A DNA stretch of 64,000 nucleotides from Pseudomonas sp. HS6 (GCF_023375815.1 NZ_CP067412.1:5270001-5334000); one strand, 5' to 3'. Positions 7,901-16,672 are shown, counted from the stretch's first letter. Translations and numbers: made by a program. The notes: a model not told the origin generated them from the sequence alone.

Positions 7901-10815
7901 GCGCCGTGCAGGAACGCGTGCACGCCATTCGCGAGTTCAACCAGTGCGCCGGCACCGACCCGCGCGACGGCACTCCGGCCTGCCCGAAAGCCAAGGCGCA
8001 TCCGTTCTTCGGCCAGTACGGACGCAGCGACTGGATGGGCGCGCGCACGGCGATGCAGCGCTGGTTCGTCGACCCGGTGATCAACAGCAAAGGGGTGGAT
8101 CGCGGTCTGGGCACGATCTTCACCCACGACCACCTCGGCCCATCGACACACCAACAGATTGGCCTCTATGCCACCGTGCTGGCTGAACCGGCCGGTTCCA
8201 CCTGGTTCCACGCCGAAACCGGCGAGCCTCTGTACAGCGGCGCGCGGCAGGACGGCGGGCCGACGTCGTGGCAAGCGGTGATCAATACCGGCGACCTCGA
8301 CGGCGACGGCTTGAACGACAGCTTCCGCGAGTTCTTCCTGGAGTACAGCGACTTCCAGCACGCCTATGAAGCCGGGGTTTACGTGGGCGCCGGGCCGAAC
8401 GGCATCCCGAATGCACAAGCGTTCCCGGCCACGGCCGACAGCTTCCGGTTTGCGATCAACCCGCCGGTGCGCAACAACGCCGGCAACCTGCTCGAAGCGG
8501 TGGTCGAGGCGCGCGGCGGGATCAAACCGGGCTGTCCGAGCCGGCCATGTCCGCAGGCGATTTCCGTGGATGACCCGGGCATGTTTGTCGTCAACTACCG
8601 CAACGAACCATTGGGCCTGCGGGTGTTCGACCCGAACAAGGTTGCTCCGGACGGCAAGCGCGGCATGCAGGCCGACGGTCTCGGTGGTGATCTGGCGTAC
8701 GCCATGCAGAGTCGCACCGACCGGGCGATCCCGGCGCTGAACCTGGCGCCGAATCAGATCAGTTCGGCCACCGGGCCTACCGGCGGCACCACGCAGTTTC
8801 CGCCGCACATCAACAAGGGCGGCGCTGAACCTGGCGATCCGTTCACGCCGATGCTGCGCACCTACACCGGCGACAACGTGCGGCTGCGGGTGCATGCCGG
8901 CGGTCACGAAGAAGAGCACAACGTCACCCTGCACGGCGTGAAGTGGCTGCAGAGCGGCTCCGGGTTTGGCAACAGTTCCAACTCCGGCTGGCGCGCGTCG
9001 CAGATGGTCGGGATCTCCGAGCAGATGGGCTTCATCGCGCCGGTGTCGATGCTGTCGAGTTCGGCGGCGACCACCGGGGATTATCTGTACTCGATGGACG
9101 CTTCGATCGAAGGCTACTGGAACGGCATCTGGGGCGTGATGCGCAACTACACCGCGCAACGCAACGACCTGTTCGCGCTGCCGAACAACTCGAAACCCAC
9201 CGGTATGCGCAACACCGTGGCATTCGAAGGCACCTGCCCACGGATCAGCGCCAACCCCAACGGTATCGGCACCCGGCCCACCGTGCAGCGCAACTATGAA
9301 GTGGTCGCGGCGCTGGCCAACGACATCCTGCGCAACCCGCTGGGGTTGGCCATCGGTGATCCGGCCGGGCTCGGCCAGCACGTTGGCGGGCCGTTGAATC
9401 CGGCGGGCGGCACGCTGGTGTTCAACTCGCGGCCGGTGAGCATTCCGCAGGTGACGGTGACTGATCCTGAGGATGGCGAGACGATCACCATCGGCGGCCA
9501 GAGCGGGCCGATCCATGACCCGACCGCGATCCTTTATGTGCGCAAGGCGGATCTCGATCCGGCCACCGGCAAGCTCAAACCCGGCATTCCGGTGGAGCCG
9601 CTGGTGTTGCGCGCCGCTGCCGGCGACTGCATCAACATCACTCTGGAAAACCGCTTGCCGAGCGTAATGCCCGATCTGGCGCAGACCGCGATTCTGCAAG
9701 GTCTGGTCAAACGCGACCGTAACGGTGGCGACGGCTCGACCACCTTCAACAACAACCTGCTGCGGCCGTCCAGCCACGTCGGACTGCACGCGCAACTGCT
9801 GGCCTACGACATCACCAAATCCGACGGGGTGAACGTCGGCGCCAACCCGGTCCAGACCGTGCCGCCGCGTGTCGGCAGCACCGGGGCGTACCCGACCCGT
9901 ACCTATCAGTACTACGCCGGGCACCTGGAGCGCGAAGGCAAACCGATCACCCAACTGGGGCGCAACGTCGACAACATCAACGCCACGGCGGTGGAGTTTG
10001 GCGGCCTCAACTTCACCCCGGCGGATGTGATCAAGCAACCGCAAAAAGGCCTGGGCGGGGCGATGAGTATCCTGCCGAGCGGCGCCACTTGGGTCGACGA
10101 CGCACGCAAAGTCAGCGCCACGGTGACGGCGGCGGGGCAAACGGTCTATCGCGACTTTGCGATGGTCTGGCAGCGCGCGTTGAACCTGCGCTGGGCCAAT
10201 GGCCGGCCGGTGGAGGGCATTGCCTCCGAAGGCATGGGTGTGCCGAACGATCCGAAGGACAACGCCGGCATGGCCATCAACTACAAGGCCGAACCGATGT
10301 GGTACCGCTTCGGCCTGGCGCCGGATGCACCGTTCGGCCGTGCCGACGGCCACGGTTACGGCGACGTGCCGAACGCACACATGGCCTACAGCAATGCGCT
10401 GGTCGGCGGCGATCCGCAGACCCCGGTGTTCTACGCCAGGCCGGGGCAGCCGTTCCGCACCCACATCCTGATGCCGACCGGTGGCAGCCGTGGCTCGACC
10501 TTCCAGCTCGACGGGCATCTGTGGTCGGTCAACCCGTTCCAGTCCGAGAAGAGCGATGTCGGCGGCTACCCGATGAACACCCCCGGCGTGGGTTCGGTGA
10601 AGTTCGGCTACAACCCGATGTCGATGTACATCGGCGCCCGCGAGAGCGTGCTGCCGGCGGCGCACTTCAGCTTCATGTTGCCGAGCGCCGGCGGTGCCAA
10701 CGCGATAGCGGGGGACTACCTGTTTCGCGATAACGCCTCGTTCGGCAACACGGCGGGGTTGTGGGGATTGTTGCGGGTGACCAATGAGCCTGAGCCGGCA
10801 CCGCCTGCTCAGTAG
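4996..10815 (+). CDS. mnxG: Giant multicopper oxidase, manganese(II) oxidase MnxG
   Basis: This 1939-residue exported protein has a signal peptide ending about ELASA (residue 33). Copper-site motifs occur in several places: HHIFHLHGH (474-482), the HCHFYPH blue-copper motif (529-535, followed by GMWAMW), THDH (1043-1046) and HNVTLHG (1308-1314), with further His-rich segments. Several cupredoxin repeats can be made out, as in MofA/MnxG giant oxidases. In P. putida GB-1 MnxG is one of two multicopper oxidases needed to oxidise Mn(II) to Mn(III,IV) oxide (established). Residues about 629-652 form an insert of Asp, Glu and His that may bind metal. A CGAGG ribosome site precedes the ATG, and upstream lie a sigma-54 promoter and inverted repeats. 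It heads a unit with copper chaperones downstream. Mn oxidation in this strain is inferred from homology. Confidence 0.9.
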   Translation: MVGIHHAPSLLNWLLLLASMLSVELASAAVRCERNLVANVVAFDQPLMFNRLGAQNVNGMMFALRRDVVDDHDRSLAQGGSAVPGKVSLRPDKRPRPMVLRVAAGDCLTINLQNLLAYQANPNHHAEPEGEEENANVGEAFKADEQVADRHVGFQVNGLQAVNSIDDIASFTGRNANSLVAPGASRSYLLYAEREGAFDVSSRGATFGGEGAAGNNANGLFAQVVVVPKGGRTYRNTLTEEEMRLASTGRTPAGHPIVDYQARYPQREPWLREGKAGTPIISMVDGSEIISSESDAIVMGSNPDGSFPPITYPLESVGKRNPALPNRLEPFRDFAAQFQDETAVTQAFPAYFADPVMGHVLEPTRDSFMINYGAGGMGAEVIANRLGVGPMHDCLSCAYEEFFLSSHTVGDVAMLVDVPANTGLENIAPGQTPRADQVGVKATMALYPSEPSNVAHSYIGDFVKFRNTHNGYEHHIFHLHGHQWLFNPNDDNSDYVDAQGIGPGAGYTYEIANGGSGNRNRVAGDAIYHCHFYPHFAQGMWAMWRVHDVFEEGTQLEVSQQGVDGFHSEPYALRSGKPAAGARALPDGEIIAGTPIPAIVPLPGKAMAPMPGKVVVVPKIGETLVAGNDDDDEEEEGDDDHHGGNAGGQAVGSLALVDRSEANRNADGSLKNPGYPFWIGGMESSVGQRPPTPPLDMLDAATAQSLKASGKALWANLDPTQSGGWDGGLPRHALDGKSAGGEAVTVTTSLDFSKEVTRAKPIYLPEEGTEVEQAAMAFHAKKDHPSFALLPGNQIVAKAFRTNGALPIAGAPYYEPCMDDRQKRLTSSAGTGEFNSGERIDGMSFVGASAFTADRPRVYKAANIQFDAVYNKVGYHFPQARILALWEDAWPVITKQRPPEPLVMRMNTFDCVQYQQTNLVPAVYEMDDYQVRTPTDVIGQHIHLPKWDLTAADGSSNGWNYEDGVLSPGAVQERVHAIREFNQCAGTDPRDGTPACPKAKAHPFFGQYGRSDWMGARTAMQRWFVDPVINSKGVDRGLGTIFTHDHLGPSTHQQIGLYATVLAEPAGSTWFHAETGEPLYSGARQDGGPTSWQAVINTGDLDGDGLNDSFREFFLEYSDFQHAYEAGVYVGAGPNGIPNAQAFPATADSFRFAINPPVRNNAGNLLEAVVEARGGIKPGCPSRPCPQAISVDDPGMFVVNYRNEPLGLRVFDPNKVAPDGKRGMQADGLGGDLAYAMQSRTDRAIPALNLAPNQISSATGPTGGTTQFPPHINKGGAEPGDPFTPMLRTYTGDNVRLRVHAGGHEEEHNVTLHGVKWLQSGSGFGNSSNSGWRASQMVGISEQMGFIAPVSMLSSSAATTGDYLYSMDASIEGYWNGIWGVMRNYTAQRNDLFALPNNSKPTGMRNTVAFEGTCPRISANPNGIGTRPTVQRNYEVVAALANDILRNPLGLAIGDPAGLGQHVGGPLNPAGGTLVFNSRPVSIPQVTVTDPEDGETITIGGQSGPIHDPTAILYVRKADLDPATGKLKPGIPVEPLVLRAAAGDCINITLENRLPSVMPDLAQTAILQGLVKRDRNGGDGSTTFNNNLLRPSSHVGLHAQLLAYDITKSDGVNVGANPVQTVPPRVGSTGAYPTRTYQYYAGHLEREGKPITQLGRNVDNINATAVEFGGLNFTPADVIKQPQKGLGGAMSILPSGATWVDDARKVSATVTAAGQTVYRDFAMVWQRALNLRWANGRPVEGIASEGMGVPNDPKDNAGMAINYKAEPMWYRFGLAPDAPFGRADGHGYGDVPNAHMAYSNALVGGDPQTPVFYARPGQPFRTHILMPTGGSRGSTFQLDGHLWSVNPFQSEKSDVGGYPMNTPGVGSVKFGYNPMSMYIGARESVLPAAHFSFMLPSAGGANAIAGDYLFRDNASFGNTAGLWGLLRVTNEPEPAPPAQ

Positions 10816-10845
10816 CTGGAATGCGATGGATCGGTGGGTGCAAAA

Positions 10846-10954
10846 CCTAGTGGGAGCGAGCTTGCTCGCGAATGGAAGCAACTCGGTTTCGAGTGGTGAG
10901 GCGTCTGACGCCTTCGTCGGAACGCCGCCCGGAGCAAGCTCGCTCCCACAGGGG
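10846..10954. repeat. REPIN between mnxG and the beta-propeller gene
   Basis: The left REP (AGTGGGAGCGAGCTTGCTCG) and its inverted partner (GGAGCAAGCTCGCTCCCACA) flank about 55 bases. The doublet fills most of the 177-base gap after the mnxG stop. Since no new promoter is obvious, it may act as an mRNA-stabilising or attenuating hairpin inside the operon. Confidence 0.85.
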
Positions 10955-10992
10955 ATGGTGATGTTTCGGACAACGTGTCAGGGGAGAGATGT

Positions 10993-12915
10993 ATGAACAG
11001 GATCATCAACATCATCGGCGTCTGCCTGCTGGCGATGGCCGGGGCGTTGCTCACGCTGAGCGAGATTGCCCTGGCGCAGACCGGGCCGGGTCAGTTGCTG
11101 ACCCGCGACGGCGTGTCGATTGCCTTCAACCTGCAACCGCTGGCCCGCGACGGCAAATTGCGTGAAGGCGAGTTCGCCGACGTGCAGTTTCGCGTCACCG
11201 ACGGCGCCTCCGGCCAGCCGCTGTCCGGTGTGGCACCGGGGGCGTGGATCGATCCGGAAACCGTTGCCGCCGACCAGGCCCAGGGCCGCGACAAGAGCTG
11301 CAAATCACGGGTCGGGACGTTCCTCAAATCCAACATCGGCGCGCGGCCGTTGCTCGATCTCAACAGTTACTTTCTGCTGGTGATGAACCGCGATGCCAGC
11401 GTTTCGGTGATTGATCCGTCGGTGTCGGTCGGCGGCATCACCAGCACGCGGGCGCGGATCGAACTCAAGCAACCGCCGATGGACTGGGTTACGCCCAAGG
11501 ACAACAAACGGGTGTTCGTGTCGATGCCGACGGCGGGGGAAGTCGCGGTGATCGACAGCGAGCAATTCAAGGTGCTGGACTCGGTGGCCGCCGGCAGCCA
11601 ACCGGTGCGGCTCGCGCTGCAACCGGACGAGCGCCTGCTGTGGGTCGGCAACAACGCGGCGAAGGCCGACGAATCCGGCATCACCGTGATCGACGCCCGA
11701 AGCCTGAAACCGCTGAAGCACCTGGCGACCGGTCGCGGGCATCACGAAATCACCTTCAGCAAGGACAGCCGCTTCGCCTTCGTCAGCAACCGCGACGACG
11801 GCACGTTGAGCGTCATCGACATCGCCAGCCTGAGCCTCCTGCAACAGGTGAAAACCGGCTCCAGCCCGTTGTCGGTGGCGTACTCGTCGCTGTCCGGCGC
11901 GGTGTACGTGGCTGACGGCAAGGACGGCACCGTCACGGTGATCGACAGCAACAGCCGCGCCGTGCGGCGGGTGATCAAGCTGCAACAGGGCCTAGGCCCA
12001 ATGGGTTTCAGCGCCGATGGCCGCTTCGGCGTGGTGTTGAACACCGTGGAGAATCGCGCCACGGTCATCGATGCGGCCAATGATTCAGCGATCCATGACC
12101 TGGAGGTGTCCGCCGAGCCCTATCAAGTGGTGTTCACCAAGGCCTATGCCTACGTGCGCGGACTGGCCTCGCCGAAAGTCACCATGATCAACCTCGCCTC
12201 ACTCGGCGAAGGACGCCAGCCCATCAGCCAGGGTTTCGAGGCCGGGCCACAGCCGCCACGGCTGGCCGGGGATTTGCCGCTGGCGTCGAGCCTCGCCGTG
12301 TCGCGGGACGACAACGCGGTGTTCGTGGTCAACCCGGTGGACAACACCACCTATTTCTACGCCGAAGGCATGAACGCGCCGATGTCCGGCTACCCCAATC
12401 GTGGGCAGATTGCACGCGCGGCAATGGTTGTCGACCGCAGCCTGCGCGAGGTGTCGCCGGGACTGTACAGCGCCCGGGTGAAATTGCCGGCGGCGGGGCG
12501 TTTCGACGTGGCGTTCCTGCTCAATCAACCGAACATCATTCATTGCTTCAGCGCGCAGGTGGAGCCCGACGGCGCGGCTGAAAAGCACGTCGGCCCGCCG
12601 AAAGTCGAGTTCCTGCCGGGGAAGGCTGCCGTGGCGCTCAACGACCCGTACGTGGTGAGGTTCCGCATCGTCGAAGGCAAACAGAAGGTACAGCGCACGG
12701 GCGTGAAAGACGTGCAGTTGCGCTACTTCCTCGCGCCGACGTCCAGGCCCCGTGAAGTCGCGGCGCTGGAAGTCGCCGACGGCGTGTACGAAGCCCCGGT
12801 GACCCTCGACCACAGCGGCGCCTGGTACCTGCATGTGCGCGCGGCATCGCTGGGCGCCGGTTTCGACGACAAGACATTTGCCAGTGTCCGGGTGCTGCCC
12901 GGCCAGACTCAGTGA
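10993..12915 (+). CDS. Secreted YVTN-type beta-propeller protein
   Basis: The protein has 640 residues. The ATG at 10993 follows a GGGGAGAG ribosome site and begins a signal peptide (INIIGVCLLAMAGALL...ALAQ). Residues about 130-470 contain repeated propeller blades of the YVTN/cytochrome D1-like type, for example VAVIDSEQFKVLDSVAAGSQP, ITVIDARSLKPLKHLATG and LSVIDIASLSLLQQVKTGSSP. A flanking N-terminal domain and a C-terminal beta domain (VEFLPGKAAVALNDPYVVRF) are unassigned. Such propellers often bind partner proteins or metal cofactors. Its place between mnxG and two SCO genes suggests a role in oxidase maturation or electron transfer (inference). Confidence 0.75.
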   Translation: MNRIINIIGVCLLAMAGALLTLSEIALAQTGPGQLLTRDGVSIAFNLQPLARDGKLREGEFADVQFRVTDGASGQPLSGVAPGAWIDPETVAADQAQGRDKSCKSRVGTFLKSNIGARPLLDLNSYFLLVMNRDASVSVIDPSVSVGGITSTRARIELKQPPMDWVTPKDNKRVFVSMPTAGEVAVIDSEQFKVLDSVAAGSQPVRLALQPDERLLWVGNNAAKADESGITVIDARSLKPLKHLATGRGHHEITFSKDSRFAFVSNRDDGTLSVIDIASLSLLQQVKTGSSPLSVAYSSLSGAVYVADGKDGTVTVIDSNSRAVRRVIKLQQGLGPMGFSADGRFGVVLNTVENRATVIDAANDSAIHDLEVSAEPYQVVFTKAYAYVRGLASPKVTMINLASLGEGRQPISQGFEAGPQPPRLAGDLPLASSLAVSRDDNAVFVVNPVDNTTYFYAEGMNAPMSGYPNRGQIARAAMVVDRSLREVSPGLYSARVKLPAAGRFDVAFLLNQPNIIHCFSAQVEPDGAAEKHVGPPKVEFLPGKAAVALNDPYVVRFRIVEGKQKVQRTGVKDVQLRYFLAPTSRPREVAALEVADGVYEAPVTLDHSGAWYLHVRAASLGAGFDDKTFASVRVLPGQTQ

Positions 12916-12928
12916 CGAGGACAACGCC

Positions 12929-13579
12929 ATGAACCGATTCGCATCATCCGGCCTGCTGACTCTGTGTCTGTTGGCCGCCGGCATTCATCAGGCCCAGGCC
13001 CACTCGGCGGATGAACACGCGGGGCACAAGGCACCGGCCGCCAGCACCCAGGAACACACCCAGGTCAAATTCGTCGACGTGCCGCTGCTCGATCAGAACG
13101 GCAAGACCGTGCGCCTGGAACAGGATCTGGTGCACAACAAAATCGTCGTCATGAGCTTCATCTACACCAGTTGCACCACGGTTTGCCCGGTGGTCTCGTC
13201 GATCATGGGCAAGGTGCAAAAACAGCTGGGCTCGCGGGTCGGCGGCGAAGTGCAGCTGGTGTCGATCAGCATCGACCCGCAGCGCGACGACCCGAAACGC
13301 CTGCAGGATTACGCCCGCTCTTTCCAGCGCGGGCCGGGCTGGAGCTGGCTGACCGGTTCGCCACAGTCGATCAACGCCACGCTCAAGGGGCTCGGCAGTT
13401 TCAGCGGTGACTTCAAGAATCACCAGCCGCTGATCCTCGTCGGTGACGGCAACAGCCGCCACTGGATGCGCTACTACGGCTTCACCGATCCGGCGCTGCT
13501 GGCCAAGGAAGTGGAAAAACTCAGCGGCCTGCGCACCCACGCCAAACACACCGCGATAGCCATGGAGCAACAGCCATGA
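12929..13579 (+). CDS. SCO1/SenC-family copper chaperone
   Basis: The protein has 216 residues. The ATG at 12929 has a GAGGA ribosome site, then a signal peptide (GIHQAQA) and a His-rich mature N-terminus (HSADEHAGHK). The thioredoxin-like fold carries the copper-binding CTTVCP motif (CxxxC) and a downstream His in NHQPLILVGDGNSRHW. SCO proteins deliver copper to oxidases in the periplasm (family knowledge), so this one probably loads MnxG or the second oxidase. Its stop overlaps the next gene as ATGA, so the two SCO proteins are translationally coupled. Confidence 0.9.
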   Translation: MNRFASSGLLTLCLLAAGIHQAQAHSADEHAGHKAPAASTQEHTQVKFVDVPLLDQNGKTVRLEQDLVHNKIVVMSFIYTSCTTVCPVVSSIMGKVQKQLGSRVGGEVQLVSISIDPQRDDPKRLQDYARSFQRGPGWSWLTGSPQSINATLKGLGSFSGDFKNHQPLILVGDGNSRHWMRYYGFTDPALLAKEVEKLSGLRTHAKHTAIAMEQQP

Positions 13580-14196
13580 GACTGCTCGACTGGATCTCCC
13601 TGACGATCTGTTTCCTGATTCTCGGCAACGTGGCGTTTGCGCACGAGGGTCATGCGCCCGAGGCCCCGGCGACGGTGGCCGCCGCGCCGGCCCAAGGCAC
13701 TCACGATGCGAAAACCTGGTTCACCGACACGCCGTTGCTGGATCAGCACGGCGCCACCCAGCGTTTCTACAGTGATGCGCTGCACAATCGCGTGGTGCTG
13801 CTCAACGTGATCTTCACCAGTTGCAACGACGCCTGCCCATTGATCACCCGCAAGCTCAAGGAAGTCCGCGAGCTGCTGGGTGACAAGGCCGATGGCGTCA
13901 CCTTCATTTCCCTTACCAGTGATCCGCTGCGCGACACGCCGGCGGTGCTCAAGGCTTACACCTTGAAGCAGGGTGCCGATGACCCTCACTGGCTTTTCCT
14001 TACCGGCGACAAGGCGCAGATGGATTTGGTGCTCGGTCGCATCGGTCAGATCGTGCCGACGCCGGAGCAGCATTCGACCCAGCTGATCGTCGGCGATGTC
14101 GCCAACAAACGCTGGAGCAAGATTCGCCCCGACGCCCCGGCCGCCGCCATTGCCCAGCGCTTGCAGTTGCTGACAATGCCCGTGGCCGGTCGCTGA
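13576..14196 (+). CDS. Second SCO1/SenC-family copper chaperone
   Basis: The protein has 206 residues: a signal peptide ending NVAFA, a HEGHAPE start to the mature chain, the metal motif CNDACP and the conserved His region QHSTQLIVGD. It differs clearly from its upstream neighbour, so this is an old duplication or a pair with separate targets, such as a thiol reductant and a copper carrier. It overlaps the first SCO gene by four bases, and the next gene starts nine bases after its stop. Confidence 0.9.
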   Translation: MRLLDWISLTICFLILGNVAFAHEGHAPEAPATVAAAPAQGTHDAKTWFTDTPLLDQHGATQRFYSDALHNRVVLLNVIFTSCNDACPLITRKLKEVRELLGDKADGVTFISLTSDPLRDTPAVLKAYTLKQGADDPHWLFLTGDKAQMDLVLGRIGQIVPTPEQHSTQLIVGDVANKRWSKIRPDAPAAAIAQRLQLLTMPVAGR

Positions 14197-14205
14197 GTCC
14201 GCGCC

Positions 14206-15756
14206 ATGAACCTGCGCCGCGTCCTCGCCCTGATCCTGTTCGCTGGCGTCAGCCTCGGTGCGGCCGCGTTGCCGCTGACCGATGAAGAAAGCGCCGGCAA
14301 GCGCCTGTACCGCGAAGGCCTGTCGGCCAGCGGCGAGGCGATCATGGCGCGGGTCGGCGCGGCGGACGTGTTGCTGCCGGCCACTAGCCTGCCGTGCGCC
14401 AACTGCCACGGCACCGACGGCCTCGGCCGACCCGAAGGTGGGGTGCGTCCGCCGGAGCTCAACTGGTCGCGGCTGACCAGCCTCCACGGTCAGCAACAGA
14501 TCAACGGGCGCAACTACCCGGCGTACACCGACAGCAGCCTGGCGCAGGTGATCCAGCAGGGCCGTGACCCCGGCAATAATCAGCTCGATCCGAGCATGCC
14601 GCGCTTCCTGCTGTCGATGAAGGATCAGCGCAACCTCACCGCTTATCTCAAGCGCCTGGCCGATGATCGCGATCCGGGGCTCGATGACCAGACCTTGCAC
14701 CTGGGCACTTTGCTGCCGAGCCAGGGGCCGCTGGCCGAGGAGGGCGCAACAGTCGCGGCGGTGCTCAACGGCAGCGTGGCGCGGATCAATCAGGCGGGTG
14801 GCATTCATGGCCGGCAGCTGCGTCTGACTGTGGTCGATCCCGGCCCGGATCGCGCCAGCGCCGAGCAGGCCCTGCAACGGCTGATCGACGAGGAAAAGGT
14901 CTTTGCGCTGATCGCCCCCCTGGCCCCGGCGCTGGATAACGAACTGGCGCCACGTCTGGAACACGCCGGTCTGCCGCTGATCGGGCCGCTGTCCTTGATG
15001 GGCTCGGTGCAGGCCAGTGCGCAGATTTTCGAACCGCTGCCGGGATTGCGTGAACAATTGATCGCCCTGGCCGATTACGCCACCGCCAGCCTGAAAGTGC
15101 TGCAAGGGCCGACGCTGATCGCCTATCCCGACGACCCGACCCAGGTGCAGGCTGCGCAGGCGCTGGGGCAGTACTTGCAGGATCACGGCTGGCAAAAAGT
15201 CCGGTTACAGGCTTACAACCCGGTGGCGGACAGCTTGCCGCTGGGCTCGCGTTCAGTGTTCTACCTGGGCAGCGGCAGCGGTTTCAGTCAGATGGCGGCG
15301 GGTTTGCAAAATGCCGGGCAAGTACCGTATCTGTTCGCGACGTCGGGCCAAGTGGCGGGCGACTTGCTGCAAGTGCCCAAGGGCTTTTCCCGGCGGGTGT
15401 TTCTGGCCTATCCCTTCGTACCCAGCGACTGGACCCAGGCCGGGCGCATGGCCCTGACCCTGCTGCGCGAACATCAGGGCCTCGGCGCGCAGCATGCGGT
15501 GCTGCAAGTCGGCGCCTATGCCTCGATGCTGCTGTTCAGCGAAGCCATGAAGCAGGCCGGGCGCGACGCCAGCCGCGAAAAAATGGTGACGGCCCTCGAA
15601 GGCCTGCATGACTTCGACACCGGCCTGACCCCGCGCCTCAGCTTCGGTCCCGGACGACGATCAGGCCTGAGCGGCGCGCATGTGGTCACCGTCGATTTGC
15701 CCGATCAGCGTTTCTATCTGGTCGCGCCCTACAAACCGATTCTCGCGAGCCCCTGA
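14206..15756 (+). CDS. Cytochrome c fused to a periplasmic ligand-binding domain
   Basis: This 516-residue protein begins with a signal peptide (ALILFAGVSLGAAA). Residues about 20-155 hold one class I cytochrome c unit, with heme site LPCANCHGTDG and a possible axial Met in SMPRFLLSM. From about residue 160 onwards the protein resembles the type 1 periplasmic-binding domain of Leu/Ile/Val receptors (LHLGTLLPSQGPLAEEGATV, AGGIHGRQLRLTVVDPG, LREQLIALADYA). The fusion couples a heme domain to a ligand sensor or scaffold. It may accept electrons from the oxidases or sense a small molecule (inference). It sits within the mnxG downstream cluster, close behind the two SCO genes. Confidence 0.8.
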   Translation: MNLRRVLALILFAGVSLGAAALPLTDEESAGKRLYREGLSASGEAIMARVGAADVLLPATSLPCANCHGTDGLGRPEGGVRPPELNWSRLTSLHGQQQINGRNYPAYTDSSLAQVIQQGRDPGNNQLDPSMPRFLLSMKDQRNLTAYLKRLADDRDPGLDDQTLHLGTLLPSQGPLAEEGATVAAVLNGSVARINQAGGIHGRQLRLTVVDPGPDRASAEQALQRLIDEEKVFALIAPLAPALDNELAPRLEHAGLPLIGPLSLMGSVQASAQIFEPLPGLREQLIALADYATASLKVLQGPTLIAYPDDPTQVQAAQALGQYLQDHGWQKVRLQAYNPVADSLPLGSRSVFYLGSGSGFSQMAAGLQNAGQVPYLFATSGQVAGDLLQVPKGFSRRVFLAYPFVPSDWTQAGRMALTLLREHQGLGAQHAVLQVGAYASMLLFSEAMKQAGRDASREKMVTALEGLHDFDTGLTPRLSFGPGRRSGLSGAHVVTVDLPDQRFYLVAPYKPILASP

Positions 15757-15771
15757 ACGGAGGCCTTGATC

Positions 15772-16533
15772 ATGAAGCTCAAAAGCGTGTTGTGGCTGCT
15801 GGCGTGCTGGTTGCCGATCGCGTTCGCCCATACGGAACCGGTGGCGGCGCGGGTCAACGGCGAGGTGATTTCCGAGTTTCGCCTGGAGCGGTTTTTCGCC
15901 GAATACCTGGAAGACCAGGGCCGCGCCGTCGCGAGCATCCGCAGTCCCAAGGCCTATAAACAACTGCGTCAGGCCGCGCTGGACACGCTGATCGACAAGG
16001 AATTGCTGTGGCAGGAGGCGCAAAAACGAGGCCTGAAGGTTGACGATCAAGCGGTGCAGGAACAGGTCGAGCAGATCCGCGTCGCCATCGGTGGTAGCGA
16101 CAAGTTCATGCGGCGCCTGCAGGATGCGGGGTTTGACGAAGCCTCGTTCACTGAGTACACCCGCCGTGAACTCGCGGCGCAGCAGATGTTTGCCGAGTTG
16201 ATCCGCGCCAACACCTTGCAGGCTCGGCATCTGCTGGTTCGGGTGGCGCCGGATGCCGATGCCGCCACAGACGCGGCGGCGCGTCTACGCTTGATGCAGA
16301 TACGCGCCTCCGTGGTCGAGGGCGCAACGTTCGCCAGCGATGCCGTTCGCTCCCCATTCGGCTGGCATTTGATTTATTTGCAGAACCACTTGGAGGCAGC
16401 CGATGTCCCACAGATGCAGGGGCTTGCAACAGTCCGGGTACAGCGTGCCCGACAGCAACAGGCCCAGGCTCGTCGCCAGGTGCTCGCGCAATTGCGGGCG
16501 CAGAACAGGATCGAACGAATTGACGACGATTGA
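15772..16533 (+). CDS. SurA/PpiC-like periplasmic chaperone with a shortened parvulin domain
   Basis: The protein has 253 residues when started at the ATG at 15772; a TTG at 15766 is also in frame. A signal peptide (LACWLPIAFA) is followed by the SurA N-type helical chaperone region (RVNGEVISEFRLERFFAEYLED, LDTLIDKELLWQEAQKRG). The parvulin isomerase domain keeps its first strand (ARHLLVRV) and last segment (SPFGWHLIYLQ). These are only about 40 residues apart, against roughly 80 in the family, so the central core is missing. It probably acts as a folding chaperone without isomerase activity, perhaps for MnxG (inference). Confidence 0.8.
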   Translation: MKLKSVLWLLACWLPIAFAHTEPVAARVNGEVISEFRLERFFAEYLEDQGRAVASIRSPKAYKQLRQAALDTLIDKELLWQEAQKRGLKVDDQAVQEQVEQIRVAIGGSDKFMRRLQDAGFDEASFTEYTRRELAAQQMFAELIRANTLQARHLLVRVAPDADAATDAAARLRLMQIRASVVEGATFASDAVRSPFGWHLIYLQNHLEAADVPQMQGLATVRVQRARQQQAQARRQVLAQLRAQNRIERIDDD

Positions 16534-16537
16534 AGGT

Positions 16538-16600
16538 TCCCCCCCAATAGTGGGGAATGGCTTCGATGCCCATTCAGGTGCTTCCCCGTTTCTGGGGAAC
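16538..16600. promoter_or_regulatory. Two candidate MnxR operators upstream of the gspE/csg operon
   Basis: The first has a C run at 16539-16545, spacer AATAGT and GGGGAA at 16552-16557. The second is TTCCCC GTTTCT GGGGAA at 16582-16599, the most perfect copy of the TTCCCC-N6-GGGGAA pattern in the window. They lie 75-135 bases upstream of a sigma-54 promoter. Confidence 0.65.
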
Positions 16601-16672
16601 GGGGTACCGGGACGAGCGGGCATTGTCATCAAATTCAAGGACATGAAGACCAAAATTTACCGGCACTCGGCC

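Noticed and set aside
6340..10881. A 1513-codon open frame antisense to mnxG
   Set aside because: It mirrors the codon structure of a GC-rich gene, is rich in His, Arg, Val and Ala without domain motifs, and has no ribosome site. MnxG on the other strand has full copper motifs.
13474..15195. A 573-codon minus-strand frame opposite the SCO and cytochrome genes
   Set aside because: Low-complexity Arg/Gln/His shadow without motifs. The plus-strand genes have signal peptides, heme and copper motifs.
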